A stretch of DNA of 64,000 bases from Timema cristinae (GCA_039000515.1 JBCFYV010011135.1:13027376-13091375), one strand, 5' to 3'; shown: positions 33,499 to 45,390, counted from the first letter of the stretch. Numbers and translations are program-made. Notes: a model not told the origin generated them from the letters alone.

Positions 33499-34327
33499 GT
33501 AATTGGCTAGTATGAATATTTTTATTAACATATTTAAATTAATATAAATATCATTCTAGACAAAAATCATACGTATATATAGCTTTATTAACAATCTTTT
33601 TTGTTTAGTTTTATAGACGTTGAAATTTAACAGTTGGGAGTCAATATCTTGCTCACGTGTCATAGTTAGAAAAAAAAAAATTAAATGCATTATAGCTTTC
33701 TGTATTTGTATTTATGTTTTGGCCTAATTGAACAAAAATTGACAAATATAGAAGCCTATGGCTTGAACTAATAGGAGAGGCACTGGAGAAAAGGCCCCTC
33801 ACCCACCGAAAAATGAGATGAGTTAAAACCACTTTGTGCTTTCCATATTTAATATCTACAGCGTTAGAAATTTGTAACACACTTAACAACTGGATTCCAG
33901 GCCGTAAACAGAAATTTATTTTGGAAGTTATATTACCTTTGGTAAGCTCATTGTCAAGTATCACAGTAGTTGTCAAAGTATTTTTTAAGCATTTAATCCC
34001 TCTTGAAACTTTTTTTCCCTCTCAATATAACAAAACTTTCATCGGGAGATGTTTAAGAACCCTAAACACATCTCCTCCTTTCACCACTTAGTAAAGGATT
34101 GACTGGATGACACTTCCACAGCGATGACCACATTTGTAGTCCTCTTTGGTTTTGTATTCCCACGTCAACAAATGCAATTAAAGGAATAGTTACTACTTTA
34201 TCACTAAATGCATACATTCAGATTAGTTACATTTATGGTGCATTTTTGTATACATTTTTCTCTGAATATAATGTGTTTCACTTCACTAACTATATGATTT
34301 TTAACACTGGTGGATGAAATCGTTACT
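33499..34327. other. No gene seen; downstream of the YqaJ gene
   Basis: AT-rich DNA of about 830 bases beyond the stop of the Mutator/YqaJ-like gene. It would hold that gene's 3' UTR. No terminal inverted repeat could be recognised here. Confidence 0.4.
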
Positions 34328-36589
34328 TTATCTCTTTTTTGGAGCTTCTTCCTGAGAAAATAGGTTTTCTGTCTTTCTTTTCTTACATGTGTTTTGAAAA
34401 TTTTCAAAATAAGCAGCTTCTCTTATATCGTGCCCTCGTGTGTGGCAAGGGTCAGCTAGCTCTGGCAAAAGGCACTCTTTGTAAAATTTCACGAGTTTTG
34501 CTTCCATTAAATCTTTCCAAAATCTGTCATCTTTCTCAATTCTTTCAACAACCATTCCTTTTGGTGTCCAAATCACAAAATCGCACCACAAACGTTTCGT
34601 AATATGCAGTTGTCCCTGAACTTGGTAATAGTAGTTGTGGTTATGTTTAAGCTGACATTTTCCATTGACCACTGTAAACATATTTGTTAAATTGGCCTCA
34701 TGTGGGCTACGATCTCGCATGTTATATGGACATTTTACTTCTATGAGGCCAGCTTGTCCTATAACTCCATCAGGAGATGCTGCCAGAAAGTTATAAAATC
34801 GGTCTATTACCAGTCCTGAGGTATCTACTTTAAGATTTGTCATCTTTTCGTATTCAGAGATAGCGACCCCCTCATTTGCAATGCCATACCGTATTGCAGG
34901 TGTTTGTAGGGAACTCTGGTATATTATACTTCTCACAGTCACTCGACATGATGTCGTACCTCTCATTTTACACACTGTTCCAAAATGAGAAGCGGTGAGA
35001 CGTTGTCTTCTCTCTTGCATCCACAAATGGTTGAGGCGTTGACCTTTAGTGTCTTCTTCGATCTGAAGTATTTCTTCCTCGGTTAAGGAGATAGATGTCA
35101 AAAACGTATTTTTTAACTGTTCCAGTGTGGAGTGCAATCCATAATGTACGTCACCATGTGGCTTCGATGGCTCTTTCTTCTTCGGCTTACACAAACCCAT
35201 CTCTAACCTTCGTCTACAATTATCACGCTTTCTTTCTCTCTTTTCTTGTAGGCGTTTGATAGACATAGATGGACTGGTCCCTGTTAGCTGTTTCATGGTT
35301 TTACCACACCATTTGTGGCGTAACTGAAAGTTTAAACCAGCAGCAGAGACCCGGCGAGAGTATGAACCTTGTTGAGATCTATTGATTTGTTTACCCCCTA
35401 TGCTTTTAGCTACAAGTGACAAACATTTCTGCCTGATTACTGGTCAGATCCATTGTTAGAGCTTGAGCTTTTGCCCCAACTCTTTCAACCAATAATCGTA
35501 TTCCCATTAGCACCTGTCGTGGAAGGTTATCCAGTGCGCAGGGAACCATAACTGTTCCTGCCTATAGCAGAATTCTATGCGACACTGCTTATGACTGCCA
35601 AAAACGTGATCTGGAACATTCTTAATATCTTCCACTAATTGCCTTTCATTTCCTTTATTCAGAGATATGGCACCTCTCGAACATCTTGAAATAGCGGCAA
35701 TACGAGATTTACTAAGGTGTTTGGCGGCATCACCTTTAGCCATTGCATATAGATTCTTGGTGAGATTTTTTACAACGTGGTTGGCACATTCAATTTTTTC
35801 AACCGTTCTACCATATGTTATTTGTGAAATGATGGATGCATGAACACTTGAGTCACCATCACCTACGAATTTCTTGAAACGAAGATTGTAATGTTCTTCA
35901 CAGAAACGGAAACCCTCAACGATGATATCTGCTTCCATTGCTGTAGAAGATCCTGACCAGTTGCGAAAGCAAGTGTGTTGTTTTGGTGCTAATCCATTAG
36001 CTTCAAACTTATTACAAACTGAGCAAAATTTGTTTCTGACTCCTAAATAAAGAATTCTTTTAGTGTAGAAGCCAATTATTATGGCACACCCCGACTTTGC
36101 TGAATAACGATGGCCATATGATCTTTGGGACCATCCACCATCAACTATTGCTATAGTCCAAGCATACTGTGAGTTATTTTCTTGGTAGACTCTAGGAGGG
36201 AAGATGTTCTAGCTAATTCTATCTCTTCAGTAATGCCTGCTTCCATTTCATTGGTCAGAATTTTTTGCCATTGGTGCCCCAAGCGTTCTTCATGCAGAGA
36301 GAATGATTTTGAGCTAAGGCAGAAGATTCCCATTACTGAAAGCAATTCTTCTAAAGGGTCATGACCAATTCCAATTGCTAGAGAACCCCACACGGTTTTG
36401 GTATTTATATTGAGCACTGTGTTTTGATTTTCTTCATTAGTTGGTCTACAGTTTTCACTTCTTATTTGTGGTTCTGAAAATACCTTCATCTCATAGCTGC
36501 AGTGAGAACAAATAAACACCATACTCGTAATTAGTCCAAGACGCCTTACATTCTTCAATGACATGAAACCAAGTGAAGATATGGGACAC
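34328..36589 (-). pseudogene. Mutator-like transposase / YqaJ nuclease gene, exon 5 (three frameshifts)
   Basis: The large last exon of a five-exon gene (exons at 40,530, 37,375, 37,169, 36,896 and 36,589, all minus). It starts after an acceptor (tttttag) in the phase left by exon 4. The first part, with a Cys-x2-Cys motif (FICSHCSYEM), and the following segments match the arthropod family with a Mutator-like transposase domain. The last third is a YqaJ-type nuclease: in the final open frame (34,328-35,422), SPDG at residues 216-219 and IEVKCPY at 227-233 form the PD-(D/E)xK core, and QVQGQL lies near 267-272. Frameshifts occur near 36,185, 35,545 and 35,425, judged by continued family-like sequence in another frame. 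The YqaJ part is intact. It is a recently dead gene, or live with assembly errors. Such proteins are usually treated as transposon-derived. Confidence 0.75.
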
Positions 36590-36752
36590 CTAAAAACGGA
36601 AAAGAATAATTTACTTCCATCAAATAGAATATTTTAAATGTTTGGTGTTTATTAATATTTCACTCCATGCGAATCGTTATCATAATTGCTTCTTTATTTA
36701 AATATAACTTGGATTTTAGTTAAGACTAAAAACTAAAATACATTTACATCAC

Positions 36753-36896
36753 CTGTGCCTTTCTAGCATTCTTATTGCCACAATGAAGTGGCGAGCATCT
36801 ACAATCATATTTCCTTTCAAAAGATCAAGGCCAGGATCATTTTTTGGTAAAAGAGGATCTATTTCCACGACAAGTTCAGGCAGTTCTTCTGTTTCC
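36753..36896 (-). CDS. Mutator/YqaJ-like gene, exon 4
   Basis: 144 bases between acceptor ...ttttcag and donor gtgatg. It enters with one base completing a codon and leaves two bases for exon 5, so the frame is continuous. It encodes an acidic linker then a conserved-looking segment ending in ARHFIVAIRMLERH. Confidence 0.7.
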
Positions 36897-37100
36897 CTGA
36901 AAATCATATTAGTAGTTTGAAATGATGGTTTTACAAATTATTGTTTAAAACTATTATTAACATTATATTACTGCTGATAGGACGTGCGCTTTTATCTACA
37001 AAGACATTTATAGAATTTATATGGGTAAAATGAAAAGTAGTATTTTATTTCGCTCTCATAATTTAAGATAGTTATTCTTTTTTATGCAATTAGAACTTAC

Positions 37101-37169
37101 GGAGCGAATACAGTTGTCATGGTCAATTTTTCACTTTTGCTTGGAGATGAAGGCATGTCACCTAAAATG
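37101..37169 (-). CDS. Mutator/YqaJ-like gene, exon 3
   Basis: 69 bases between acceptor ttattacag and donor gtaagt, phase-compatible on both sides. Encodes a Ser/Thr/Pro-rich linker. Confidence 0.65.
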
Positions 37170-37312
37170 CTGTAATAAAGAGATATATTTCTATAATATG
37201 GTACATTATAATAGTGTAGAGACAAACATTATATGATAAGCAAGATGTATGCGTCACTGAATACACACACAAAAAAAAGAACAATTCTTAGTTTAAACGA
37301 ATTCATACTTAC

Positions 37313-37375
37313 GGTGTTATTAAAGTTGTAACTGTTGGATCTTCTGTTTGGCTGCGAGGTGTATCAACATTTGTC
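37313..37375 (-). CDS. Mutator/YqaJ-like gene, exon 2
   Basis: 63 bases between acceptor ttaaag and donor gtaagt, phase-compatible on both sides. Encodes a Thr-rich linker. A long TG/TA palindrome lies 16 bases upstream of the acceptor in gene sense. Confidence 0.6.
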
Positions 37376-37391
37376 CTTTAACAAGAAATGA

Positions 37392-37392
37392 A

Positions 37393-37469
<77 letters not shown>

Positions 37470-37470
37470 A
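37392..37470. repeat. (TG)n(TA)n(CA)n palindromic microsatellite
   Basis: A run of TG, then TA, then CA dinucleotides, self-complementary over almost its whole length. It lies in intron 1 of the Mutator/YqaJ-like gene, next to the exon 2 acceptor. Confidence 0.9.
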
Positions 37471-38094
37471 TTTTAAGGGTATAGAAAGATATGCCAAATG
37501 AGTCCAAGTATAGTTTAGAAAGAAAAAACTGACGTAAGCAAATCTGCACTGAGACTTTGGGGCATCCTTAAAAAAAAGTATGTATTTTGGAGTGAGGGGC
37601 TTAATATTTTCTTAGATTTACTTACAAGGGAAAGGAGGGTCAGAGACCACCTTACATAGGGTTTTTATGAATGTTTATTGTGATACAAAATTCCCCCTAC
37701 ACCCCAAAAAAGGTCAGAACATCTTAAATGTTTCATTTCATTCAGCCCCACTTTAAACACTAATCCTCACTGTTTTATAGAAATAATTTAAACAGAGACT
37801 TATTTTGAACTAATATAGTTAAATTTCAATACAAAGTCATGACAACAGATTTTTAGTTTTAGTAATAATAATTGGTATTATTGTTATTATTGTTTGGTAT
37901 TATAATTTAATTGAATAAAAAAATAAACATAAGTTCGGTGTCGAATGTAGAAATGTGTCCGTATTTCACATCACTGAGAAGAATATTGTTTACCCAGCCA
38001 GATAAATCCAGCCGTTTTGGGAAAAGCTTGATATTGCGACCTAGTTTTACTGCAATTCTAATATTTTGTATCACTCGCTTTATAAAAATTTTTT
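37471..38094. other. Intron DNA with a MITE fragment
   Basis: Within intron 1 of the Mutator/YqaJ-like gene. The blocks 'ggggcatccttaaaa' (37,558) and 'ttacatagggtttttatga' (37,654) resemble pieces of the element at 31,128-31,364. Nothing else seen. Confidence 0.35.
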
Positions 38095-38312
38095 TAGCAC
38101 CGCGTTTTACTACCTGTTTAGGTATGAACTAATTATGCTAGTGGTTTAGGGATGAATACGTTTAAATTTAGAGGAAGTGTATCCACATTCGCTTGGAGAG
38201 AGAGTGGGAAGATATTTATGAAGTATCACCCGATCATGATTTAGCCACGATCTCCCAGTCATAGGCAGACTAGCCTATTACAAGAGTGATGCCTTAAACC
38301 ATGGGGCCCCCA
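38095..38312 (-). mobile_element. Old SINE-B relic
   Basis: Minus-strand order kept: 'agcaccgcgttttactac' tail, 'ttagaggaagtgtatccac' body, 'gatctcccagtcat' head. Diverged. Confidence 0.7.
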
Positions 38313-38371
38313 AAGTGGGATATACCAATCCTCATGTCTAGAATTAACTAAACGATTAAAATAACATAACT

Positions 38372-38484
38372 TACCAAATCTTTAAAAATTACGTAAGATA
38401 GAGAGGTGGGTGGAAGCTTACGCGAGGGGGAGGGAGGATCTAAAATCATGTAAAAAAAGCCTTACGTAATTTAAAGATGGCCCC
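38372..38484. mobile_element. Short MITE related to 31,128-31,364
   Basis: Inverted ends 'atctttaaaaattacgtaag' and 'cttacgtaatttaaagat' with a G-rich interior. The right end keeps 'ggcccc'. Confidence 0.6.
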
Positions 38485-38977
38485 TTTTCAATAAAAACTA
38501 TGGGCCATAGATACAAGGCCTAACATCCGGGTCATGTTATTGAGCAGAGTAGAAACGAACTACGGTCATTACTTTATAAATAACCTTTTTAAAAAGTCTT
38601 GAACTATTTTTTTTTTCAAATGAATATCTGGGGAAGGTAGTGATAAATAATAGTGTTTACTTATTTTTTAGAGAAAAAAAAATATTTAAGATAAAATTAC
38701 AGATAACTATTTTTTGAATATTTTGTCATTAATTATAATAACCTATATGAGAGAGTATGTAGCTTACGATTTTGTCGTACCATTTATTTGAGTTTATTAG
38801 TAAGCAGGTAAAATAAAAAATAACTAAAATTTAATGTGCTAAATTTACCCAATGTGCTTTGATTAATTTTTAAACTTTTAAGGCTAAAGATGCAATAAAA
38901 TATTTAAAAAAGCAGTTTCATTTCGAAGACTAGAACAATTTTGACTATAAATATATGTTATTTTTATTACTGATATT
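38485..38977. other. Intron DNA; nothing seen
   Basis: About 490 bases of AT-rich intron sequence with no recognisable element. Confidence 0.35.
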
Positions 38978-39222
38978 ACCGCGTCATACTACCTGTTCAT
39001 GTTATACGCTTATATGATAATATAATTGGGTAGTAATGAGGAAGGAAGCATTTGAGAGTTTATCCACCAGAATTTTTATGTAAGGAGATGGGGAAACCAT
39101 TTAGGAAAAACTACCCTCAGTAGACTCGACCAGGATTTGAACCCCAACGCTCCGCCAACAGCAGGCCAATTTAACACTGGAGTGACGCCTTAGACCACTC
39201 AGCCACTGAAGTGGGTATATGT
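38978..39222 (-). mobile_element. Old SINE-B relic
   Basis: 'accgcgtcatactacctg' tail, 'atttatgtaaggagatgggg' body variant, and a tRNA-like head with 'gactcgaccaggatttgaac'. Confidence 0.7.
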
Positions 39223-39329
39223 TATTTAATACGGTGCTTAGAGTTTTCAAACATCTATAAGATTTACACAATTTTCCAGAAATAAATGTTTTTGGGAATA
39301 ATTTTTCATCCAATTGGTGGATTTTAACT

Positions 39330-39640
39330 CCATGGTGTCAGCCTGAAAGCAGGCTATACCAATCGAGAGGCTGCCATATGTTGGCGAAGATAGTGCCAAC
39401 ATTTTCGGGCTGAGGGTGCCATGTGGTCAGCACATCGAACTCTCCAGCCTTCTATCTCAGTTTTCTAGACTGAAGCGCTGCTTATCCATTCAAGTAGCTC
39501 CTCATTTGTCCATACGAGGTTGATTTTGGTTCCATTTCAGACCCACTGCTTCGCAGATAGAATTGGAAGAACTGGGGGTCGAACCCGGGACTTCGGGACC
39601 TGAAGTCAGTAAATCTGACCACTATACCACAGAGGCTGTT
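39330..39640 (-). mobile_element. tRNA-derived SINE, third family (SINE-C)
   Basis: The head is at the right on the minus strand: box A complement of 'ctgaccactataccacag', box B complement of 'actgggggtcgaacccggg'. It resembles a tRNA-Asp-like precursor. The body has 'gtgccatgtggtcagcac'. There is no SINE-A/B tail. Left boundary uncertain; no clear target duplication. Confidence 0.65.
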
Positions 39641-39817
39641 GGGTATCAAATACTTACTTACTTACTTAGTGGCATTGGGAACACAAAAGTTCATTAACTT
39701 TAATGGTTTTAAATATATTTTACTTATCATCGGCTCCATATCGTGGTCAAGAATGTTAAAGCGCTATGACTGAGCACTAAGTGCGTAAATTAATCAGCTC
39801 TAGTAACTTTGCTAGTT

Positions 39818-40120
39818 AGGTGACCTGGCGGTCTAGGGGTAAGGTGTCAGACTTCTGTGCTGGCGGCCGGGGTTCAATCCTCGGTCCTGGCACAGATTTA
39901 TCTGATTACCAAACCCTTCCTTCACCTCTGACAAGACGTGTATTAATCACAACTTGTGAATGTGTGGAATGCCAGGTCGCCACCGTGGTTCGGATTCCAC
40001 GTTAAACTGTAGGTCCTCCATTTCATCTCACAATCACCCTACCATTACACATTAGCGTAAGTGCGTATAACCCGAACGGGTAGTAAGACGCGGTGCTAAT
40101 AATAATAATAATAATAATAA
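39818..40120 (+). mobile_element. SINE-A, full length
   Basis: The cleanest SINE-A: box A 'cggtctaggggtaagg', box B 'ggggttcaatcctcgg', body, tail 'gcgtataacccgaacggg' plus 'tagtaagacgcggtgct', then (aat)n. The direct repeat taactttgctagtt is at 39,804-39,817 and 40,121-40,134. It lies in intron 1 of the Mutator/YqaJ-like gene. Confidence 0.92.
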
Positions 40121-40456
40121 TAACTTTGCTAGTTCGATTCCATGTAAGGTTGAAATTACTTAGTACTAACTTTATACGAACTTGGCCAAGGCACAAGAGA
40201 TTTTGAACATTCTATAAGTGCGTTACAAAGTGTTAGTAACATTTACCTTCAGCTAAGAGCTTTTTTTTTTTTTAAAAAAAGTACTTTAAACAACAGAATA
40301 ATCGATACATTGTTATATAGAAATATTTTTTGTATCTTAATTTTGACAATATTTCTGCAGTTAATAAAATAGTATCACTACTCAGCCGTTGTACTTAAAT
40401 TAGTAGATACAGATAGCCTAAGTGCCAGTAATATGCATACCATTAAAATAACTTAC

Positions 40457-40530
40457 CCTTTACGACAAGCAGTTAAATAATCAATTTTATCTTTGAGTTT
40501 CTTTGTGCGACCTTTCTTCCATCGACCCAT
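40457..40530 (-). CDS. Mutator/YqaJ-like gene, exon 1 with start codon
   Basis: ATG at 40,530, 24 lysine/arginine-rich codons (MGRWKKGRTKK...), then donor GTAAGT (complement of 40,451-40,456). The two leftover bases join exon 2 in frame. The short basic N-terminus is usual for this family. The intron to exon 2 is 3.1 kb and has filled with SINEs. Confidence 0.65.
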
Positions 40531-43500
40531 GCTTCACAAACTTGTTAATCACAAGGATATAAAATAATATTGTGTAAATAGTTCTCCACCTCAAAATTTA
40601 TACAATCCATTGGATTTTGTTCGAAAGCGAAAAGGTCACATATTGTTAATTATATAAATAGTAATCACCGTGGGTACTTATTGTTCGAAACTCGATACAT
40701 TTCTTCCGAAACGAGCGCACAAACTGCGAGAATGCAACAGGTTCAAATTAAAAGTAATCACATTTAACAAGCTAATAAAATAAAATTAACAAATTCATAC
40801 TTTGACAACCAAAACTTCTTTGATTAATTTTTTGAAAAATAACTTATTCCAAAGTTCTAGGAGAGTCAAATCTTAGATCGTAAATAATAATAAATATAGT
40901 AGATAGAAAATACTGATATCGTCTCCAAATTACATTCAAACGCTATTTTATTTAAAATAACTGTTTGATATAAGCAGGAAAATGCATTTTGCTTTAGTAT
41001 AGTAGCCTTTATATACACTTATTATTACAACGTGTAATGATCAAGAATGAGAAAACCTGAGAAAGAATGTAGGATACGAGTGAGGATTTTTACATGTTTT
41101 ACTGCTTAAGGTAAAAAAGGGCTAATGTCGTACAGCTTTGTATATGGCGAAGCATATGGTTTTTTATCTTTGAAAATAATGTATTACTAGAGTAATACTC
41201 TCATTGAAGAACGTAGGGACCAACTATCTTTATACACACAGCAGTTAAGACTTTGTGAGTATTTTAGTTACTGAATATAAGATGTTTATATTTAATTACG
41301 CAAATTTTCATAATTGGACATTGGCCCTTATTATCCCAATGCACATGGTATTACTGTTTCTTTGACTCAAGAAGGTCACAGAGATTAGCTTAACCCTGCA
41401 CTGCCGCCTGCATTCCGATACAGCAGGTTAGCCAACGCTTCTAAAACGAAACTAGCTGATAAATGGGTAATGATCATACTAACGGCACCTATTATCAGCT
41501 AAGACAACTAGTTGCAGAAGGAAAAGTTGTATTTAAAACAATGTATTCTTACGAAAGTGTCGACTTGGGAGTCGTTAAAGATCAATATCGTCGTGATTAT
41601 TGAAGCTAACCCAAATTTAAAAATACGTTTAGAAAGAAAAATAAATTATTCATCAAATAATATGTTATAACCAAACACTCTAGCTTAATTGTACAAAGAA
41701 AATAAATAAATCGATTAATAATTTTTGTTTTCCCATTTAAAATGCATTGAAATGGAAACATTTTAATGAAAATATTTCAATAATTATTTTTAGCAGGGTT
41801 TGAAAATTCCATAATAATTATGAAAGATGCCCAGATATGTTACTAAAATAAATAAAAAACAACAATGTTGAATTAATTTACATTTGTTTTAATACATTTT
41901 TTTGTTTAGAACCGTGCATTTACGGGTAGGCACAGCCTTAAGACATAGTGTTATATACTAGGGAAATGTCTTGACACATTAAACTGTAAGGCCATGATAC
42001 AGCTTACTTAGCTCTAAGATCACATAATGGAGGAAATCAGGTTATCCAACACTTTGTTCAATGACCTAATTAGGTCTGTGACTGATATCAGTCCCTTTTA
42101 TTTCTCATAACTGTACCTTTTTTTTGGTGCGCAAACTGTGGGAGCGCTACTAGTTCGTAGTAGTGGCCTGCGGGGATAGTGCATAGTCTTTTGCCCTCTT
42201 CAGGTGCAGTTTGTATTAGATGATACATTTATTGTTTGCACTAGGTTAAGTGTGACCTAGATGGATGGAAGTATAAATATACTATTGAATGTCCAGGCAG
42301 TACTAATTAGGAATAAACTGGTCATAGTATCTTAATAGCCTAGATTCCTGGTAGTATCTCACCATTTATTATTTGTAAAATGATAGTTCCTCTTCTAGGG
42401 GATTAATATTTGTAACCGTCTATGGAGTTAACTCATGTTAGCTAGCTCATTTAACGACCATCGTAGAATCAATTTAAACTAGGACTTACTAGAATTTGAT
42501 ATCATTAACTATTTTTCAGCTATAATTCATATATATGCCTTTCAGGTGTAAGTCTAGTAGTGGCTATGCTGGATTGTTGTTATGTATTGTAGCTAAGCCC
42601 TAAATTAATGGTTGTTCCCGTTTATATTGCCACTATGTTGAGGAAGACGCACCTTCGTAGCAGAATGTGCGTTAGTTCTAATTCGAAGAGTTACTAGACT
42701 CAACAATAGACTAAACCTTACTTCTTTAAATTTCTAGTTACTTAGGTGTTTACTTCAATTCTTCCCTATTGGAATGTATACGACTATTATAAATTATTTA
42801 ATTTTTCTTAACTAACAAAGGACCGTTTAATGTAAGATCAAATTTAAACCATATGTAATACTATTAACTTGTTTGGATTTAAATACACTGATTTGATAAA
42901 CATGTATATATCTCTTGTGTTTGATCCTTCCCAAACTTTAACTTTATATATTTGTAAAAGAACTCATCACTTCTTTTGTTAGATAGGAGAAGCGGCAATT
43001 CATGTTTGGATGGGGTTTTTTCCAGCCCCACCATTCAAGCTGTAGTGTTTGCGCTCACCACGTTTGTAATTGGTGAAACAAATGATGAAAACGTTGATGA
43101 GCAGTTGCAGAAGTAGGTGGAAGTCCAGATAAAAATACTGCATGATGTGAATGCACGACCGATCGACTTAAAAACGTAATAAATCTGTATTGATTGAGGT
43201 TATTTTCAGTGTTGGAGCTTTGTAAGGAGAGAAAATGAAACTCTCTCCAGCGGCTGTGATTTCATTATAAGTTGAAAGAGGGGCGAATATTAAAGATGGG
43301 TGCAATATAATTAAAAGATTCTACTTGATTGAGTAGGCGTATAGTTTTAATTTTCCTTGTACCCAAAAAATGCTGGCATAGTATCGCAGCTCATCTTTTC
43401 ATGGGCGAACAAGATTGATCTTATACAGTTCAAAATAATATTGGAGCAAAGCATTTCTTGAGAAATGTAAATTCTTGTTATCAATATATATAATGCTTCT

Positions 43501-43689
43501 TTTTAAAAAAAAGAGAATATATATTTGTCAATGGGAGTAAGCGCAGTAAGTAGAACGAAAAGCTCGACATCCCGCCTGATTACAACCATGTTCTGATGTC
43601 GGTAAGATTTAGCAATTGTACTTTTTACCATTAGTACCATATGGGAAAATTTGTATCTCTGTGTATTCTTTCTCAAATGATTTTTGTAG
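40531..43689. other. No gene seen
   Basis: About 3.2 kb, mostly AT-rich. The stretch 42,120-42,700 is less AT-rich and could be part of an LTR or leader of the Gypsy element that follows, but I cannot define ends. No ORF or RNA gene is supported. Confidence 0.4.
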
Positions 43690-43882
43690 TTAAGAAATTA
43701 ACAAATGCAACACATGTGACAAGGTAGGACATAGAGCTACAACGTGTAGATCAAAAAAGAAAAGAATGAACCTAAACTTAAAAAAAGTTATAGAGTTAGA
43801 ATTTTCATGTGGATGAGGTGGGGGACAGTGATGCACAGTGGGTAACAACTGAAACACACATGTTGGTTCTTGAAATCACAGT

Positions 43883-44124
43883 TTATTTTCTCTTTGAACA
43901 TTGACATAGATGAAATGCATCCAAGTTCTCCTCTTTCTTTGGCTCGTACCTCCCTTGCGCATTGCAAGCGAGCCGTTTTATGAGTGATCCACCCAAGTGG
44001 CGGACCAGTTCCCCGCCACCTCGCTCGGCCCAGCTCTAGCGGCAGGTTCAGTAACTGCAGCCTGCGCCGGACAACTTCGCGGAAGTACGAAAGGGGCAGG
44101 GAGGGATAGTGACCTCACCGTCAC
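43883..44124. mobile_element. GC-rich 242-bp insert of unknown type
   Basis: Interrupts the Gypsy reading frame between the CCHC knuckle and protease. Flanked by near-identical 8-mers, atcacagt (43,875-43,882) and ataacagt (44,125-44,132). It is far more GC-rich than its surroundings. In reverse orientation it ends in an A-rich run, which fits a short retroposon. I recognise no family. Confidence 0.45.
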
Positions 44125-44706
44125 ATAACAGTGAAAGTGGATAGGAAGCCAGTAGAAACAGTGATTGACACTGGTTGTCCATGCACCTTGATGCCAGAGA
44201 GTGTGTATAAAAGAGGGCTTAGGATGACAATTCTAAGACCGCCGTCAGTGAGTCTGAGTACATACTCGGGTCATGTTTTAGATCCGAAGGGAGAATTAAG
44301 GTCCGAAGTAATGCATGGATCCTCCAAGATGGAGCATTCCATCTTTGTGGTTTCCTCTAATCGGAAAGGAGCTCTGACATTGTTGGGGAGAAATTGGTTA
44401 CATTTGTTGAAATTGGACTGGCAGTCAGAAGTTAGGTATGTGGGGGAACATGCTACAGGACTGATCAAGTCTGGTGAAATTACTAATTTCTAAAGATGCG
44501 GAGGTGTTTTATGGACCAGTGGGGGCTATTAAGGGCATAACAGTAGATGTGATATATTTTGTAAAGCGAGAATAGTTCCTTATACTTTGCAGGATGTGGT
44601 GGAGGAAGAATTAAAGTTGATGCGTGATGAGGGAATAATGTACCCTGTTCAACATAGCCAATGGGCTACGGCAATAGTGTGTGTACTTAAAGAAAATGGG
44701 AAAGTT

Positions 44707-44862
44707 AGTTTATGTGGGGATTTTAAAGTGACCCAGAATTAATTTGTGGAAGACGAACACTATCTGTTGCCCACAATGGGGAGTAGTTTATGTGGGGATT
44801 TTAAAGTGACCCAGAATTAATTTGTGGAAGACGAACACTATCTGTTGCCCACAATGGGGAGT
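44707..44862 (+). repeat. 78-bp perfect tandem duplication inside reverse transcriptase
   Basis: Positions 44,707-44,784 and 44,785-44,862 are identical. 78 bases is 26 codons, so it does not change the frame by itself. Confidence 0.95.
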
Positions 44863-45096
44863 ATTTTTGAAAATATATCTGTGTGAAAGATATCTAGAAA
44901 GATTGATTTATCAAAAGTGTACCTACAGTTGCAGGTTATTGAAGCGTCTCAACCTCTACTAACTGTGAATACATATGTGGGATTATACAGATTCAGCATA
45001 TTAAGTCCAGGTATAAAAAGTGCGTGTTCTCTTTTTCAGTCTGTCGTGGACAGAATTTTGTTAGGGCTAGAGAAAACCTTTTGTTATATCGATGAT

Positions 45097-45390
45097 TATT
45101 ATTATTATTATTATTATTATTAGCACCGCGTCTTACTACCCATTCGGGTTGTACGCACTTACGCTAATGTGTAATGGTAGGATGATTGTGAGATGAAATG
45201 AAGGACCTACAGTTTAACGTGGAATCCGAACCACGGTGGAGGCCTGGCATTCCTCACATTCACAAGATGTCTTGTCAGAGGTGAAGGAAGGGTTTGGTAA
45301 TCAGATAAATCTTTGCCGGGACCGAGGATCGAACCCCGGCCGCCAGCATAGAAGTCTGACACCTTACCCCTAGACCACCAGGTCACCTAC
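45097..45390 (-). mobile_element. SINE-A inserted in the Gypsy YIDD codons
   Basis: Minus-strand SINE-A with (tta)n at the left and the tRNA-like head at the right ('ctagaccaccaggtcacc'). The 12-base duplication tatatcgatgat (45,085-45,096 and 45,391-45,402) is the target site and is itself the YIDD codons of the reverse transcriptase. Confidence 0.93.

Noticed and set aside
44917..45123. Poly-tyrosine C-terminus of a short ORF
   Set aside because: It is the Gypsy reverse transcriptase reading into the (TTA)n tail of an inserted SINE.
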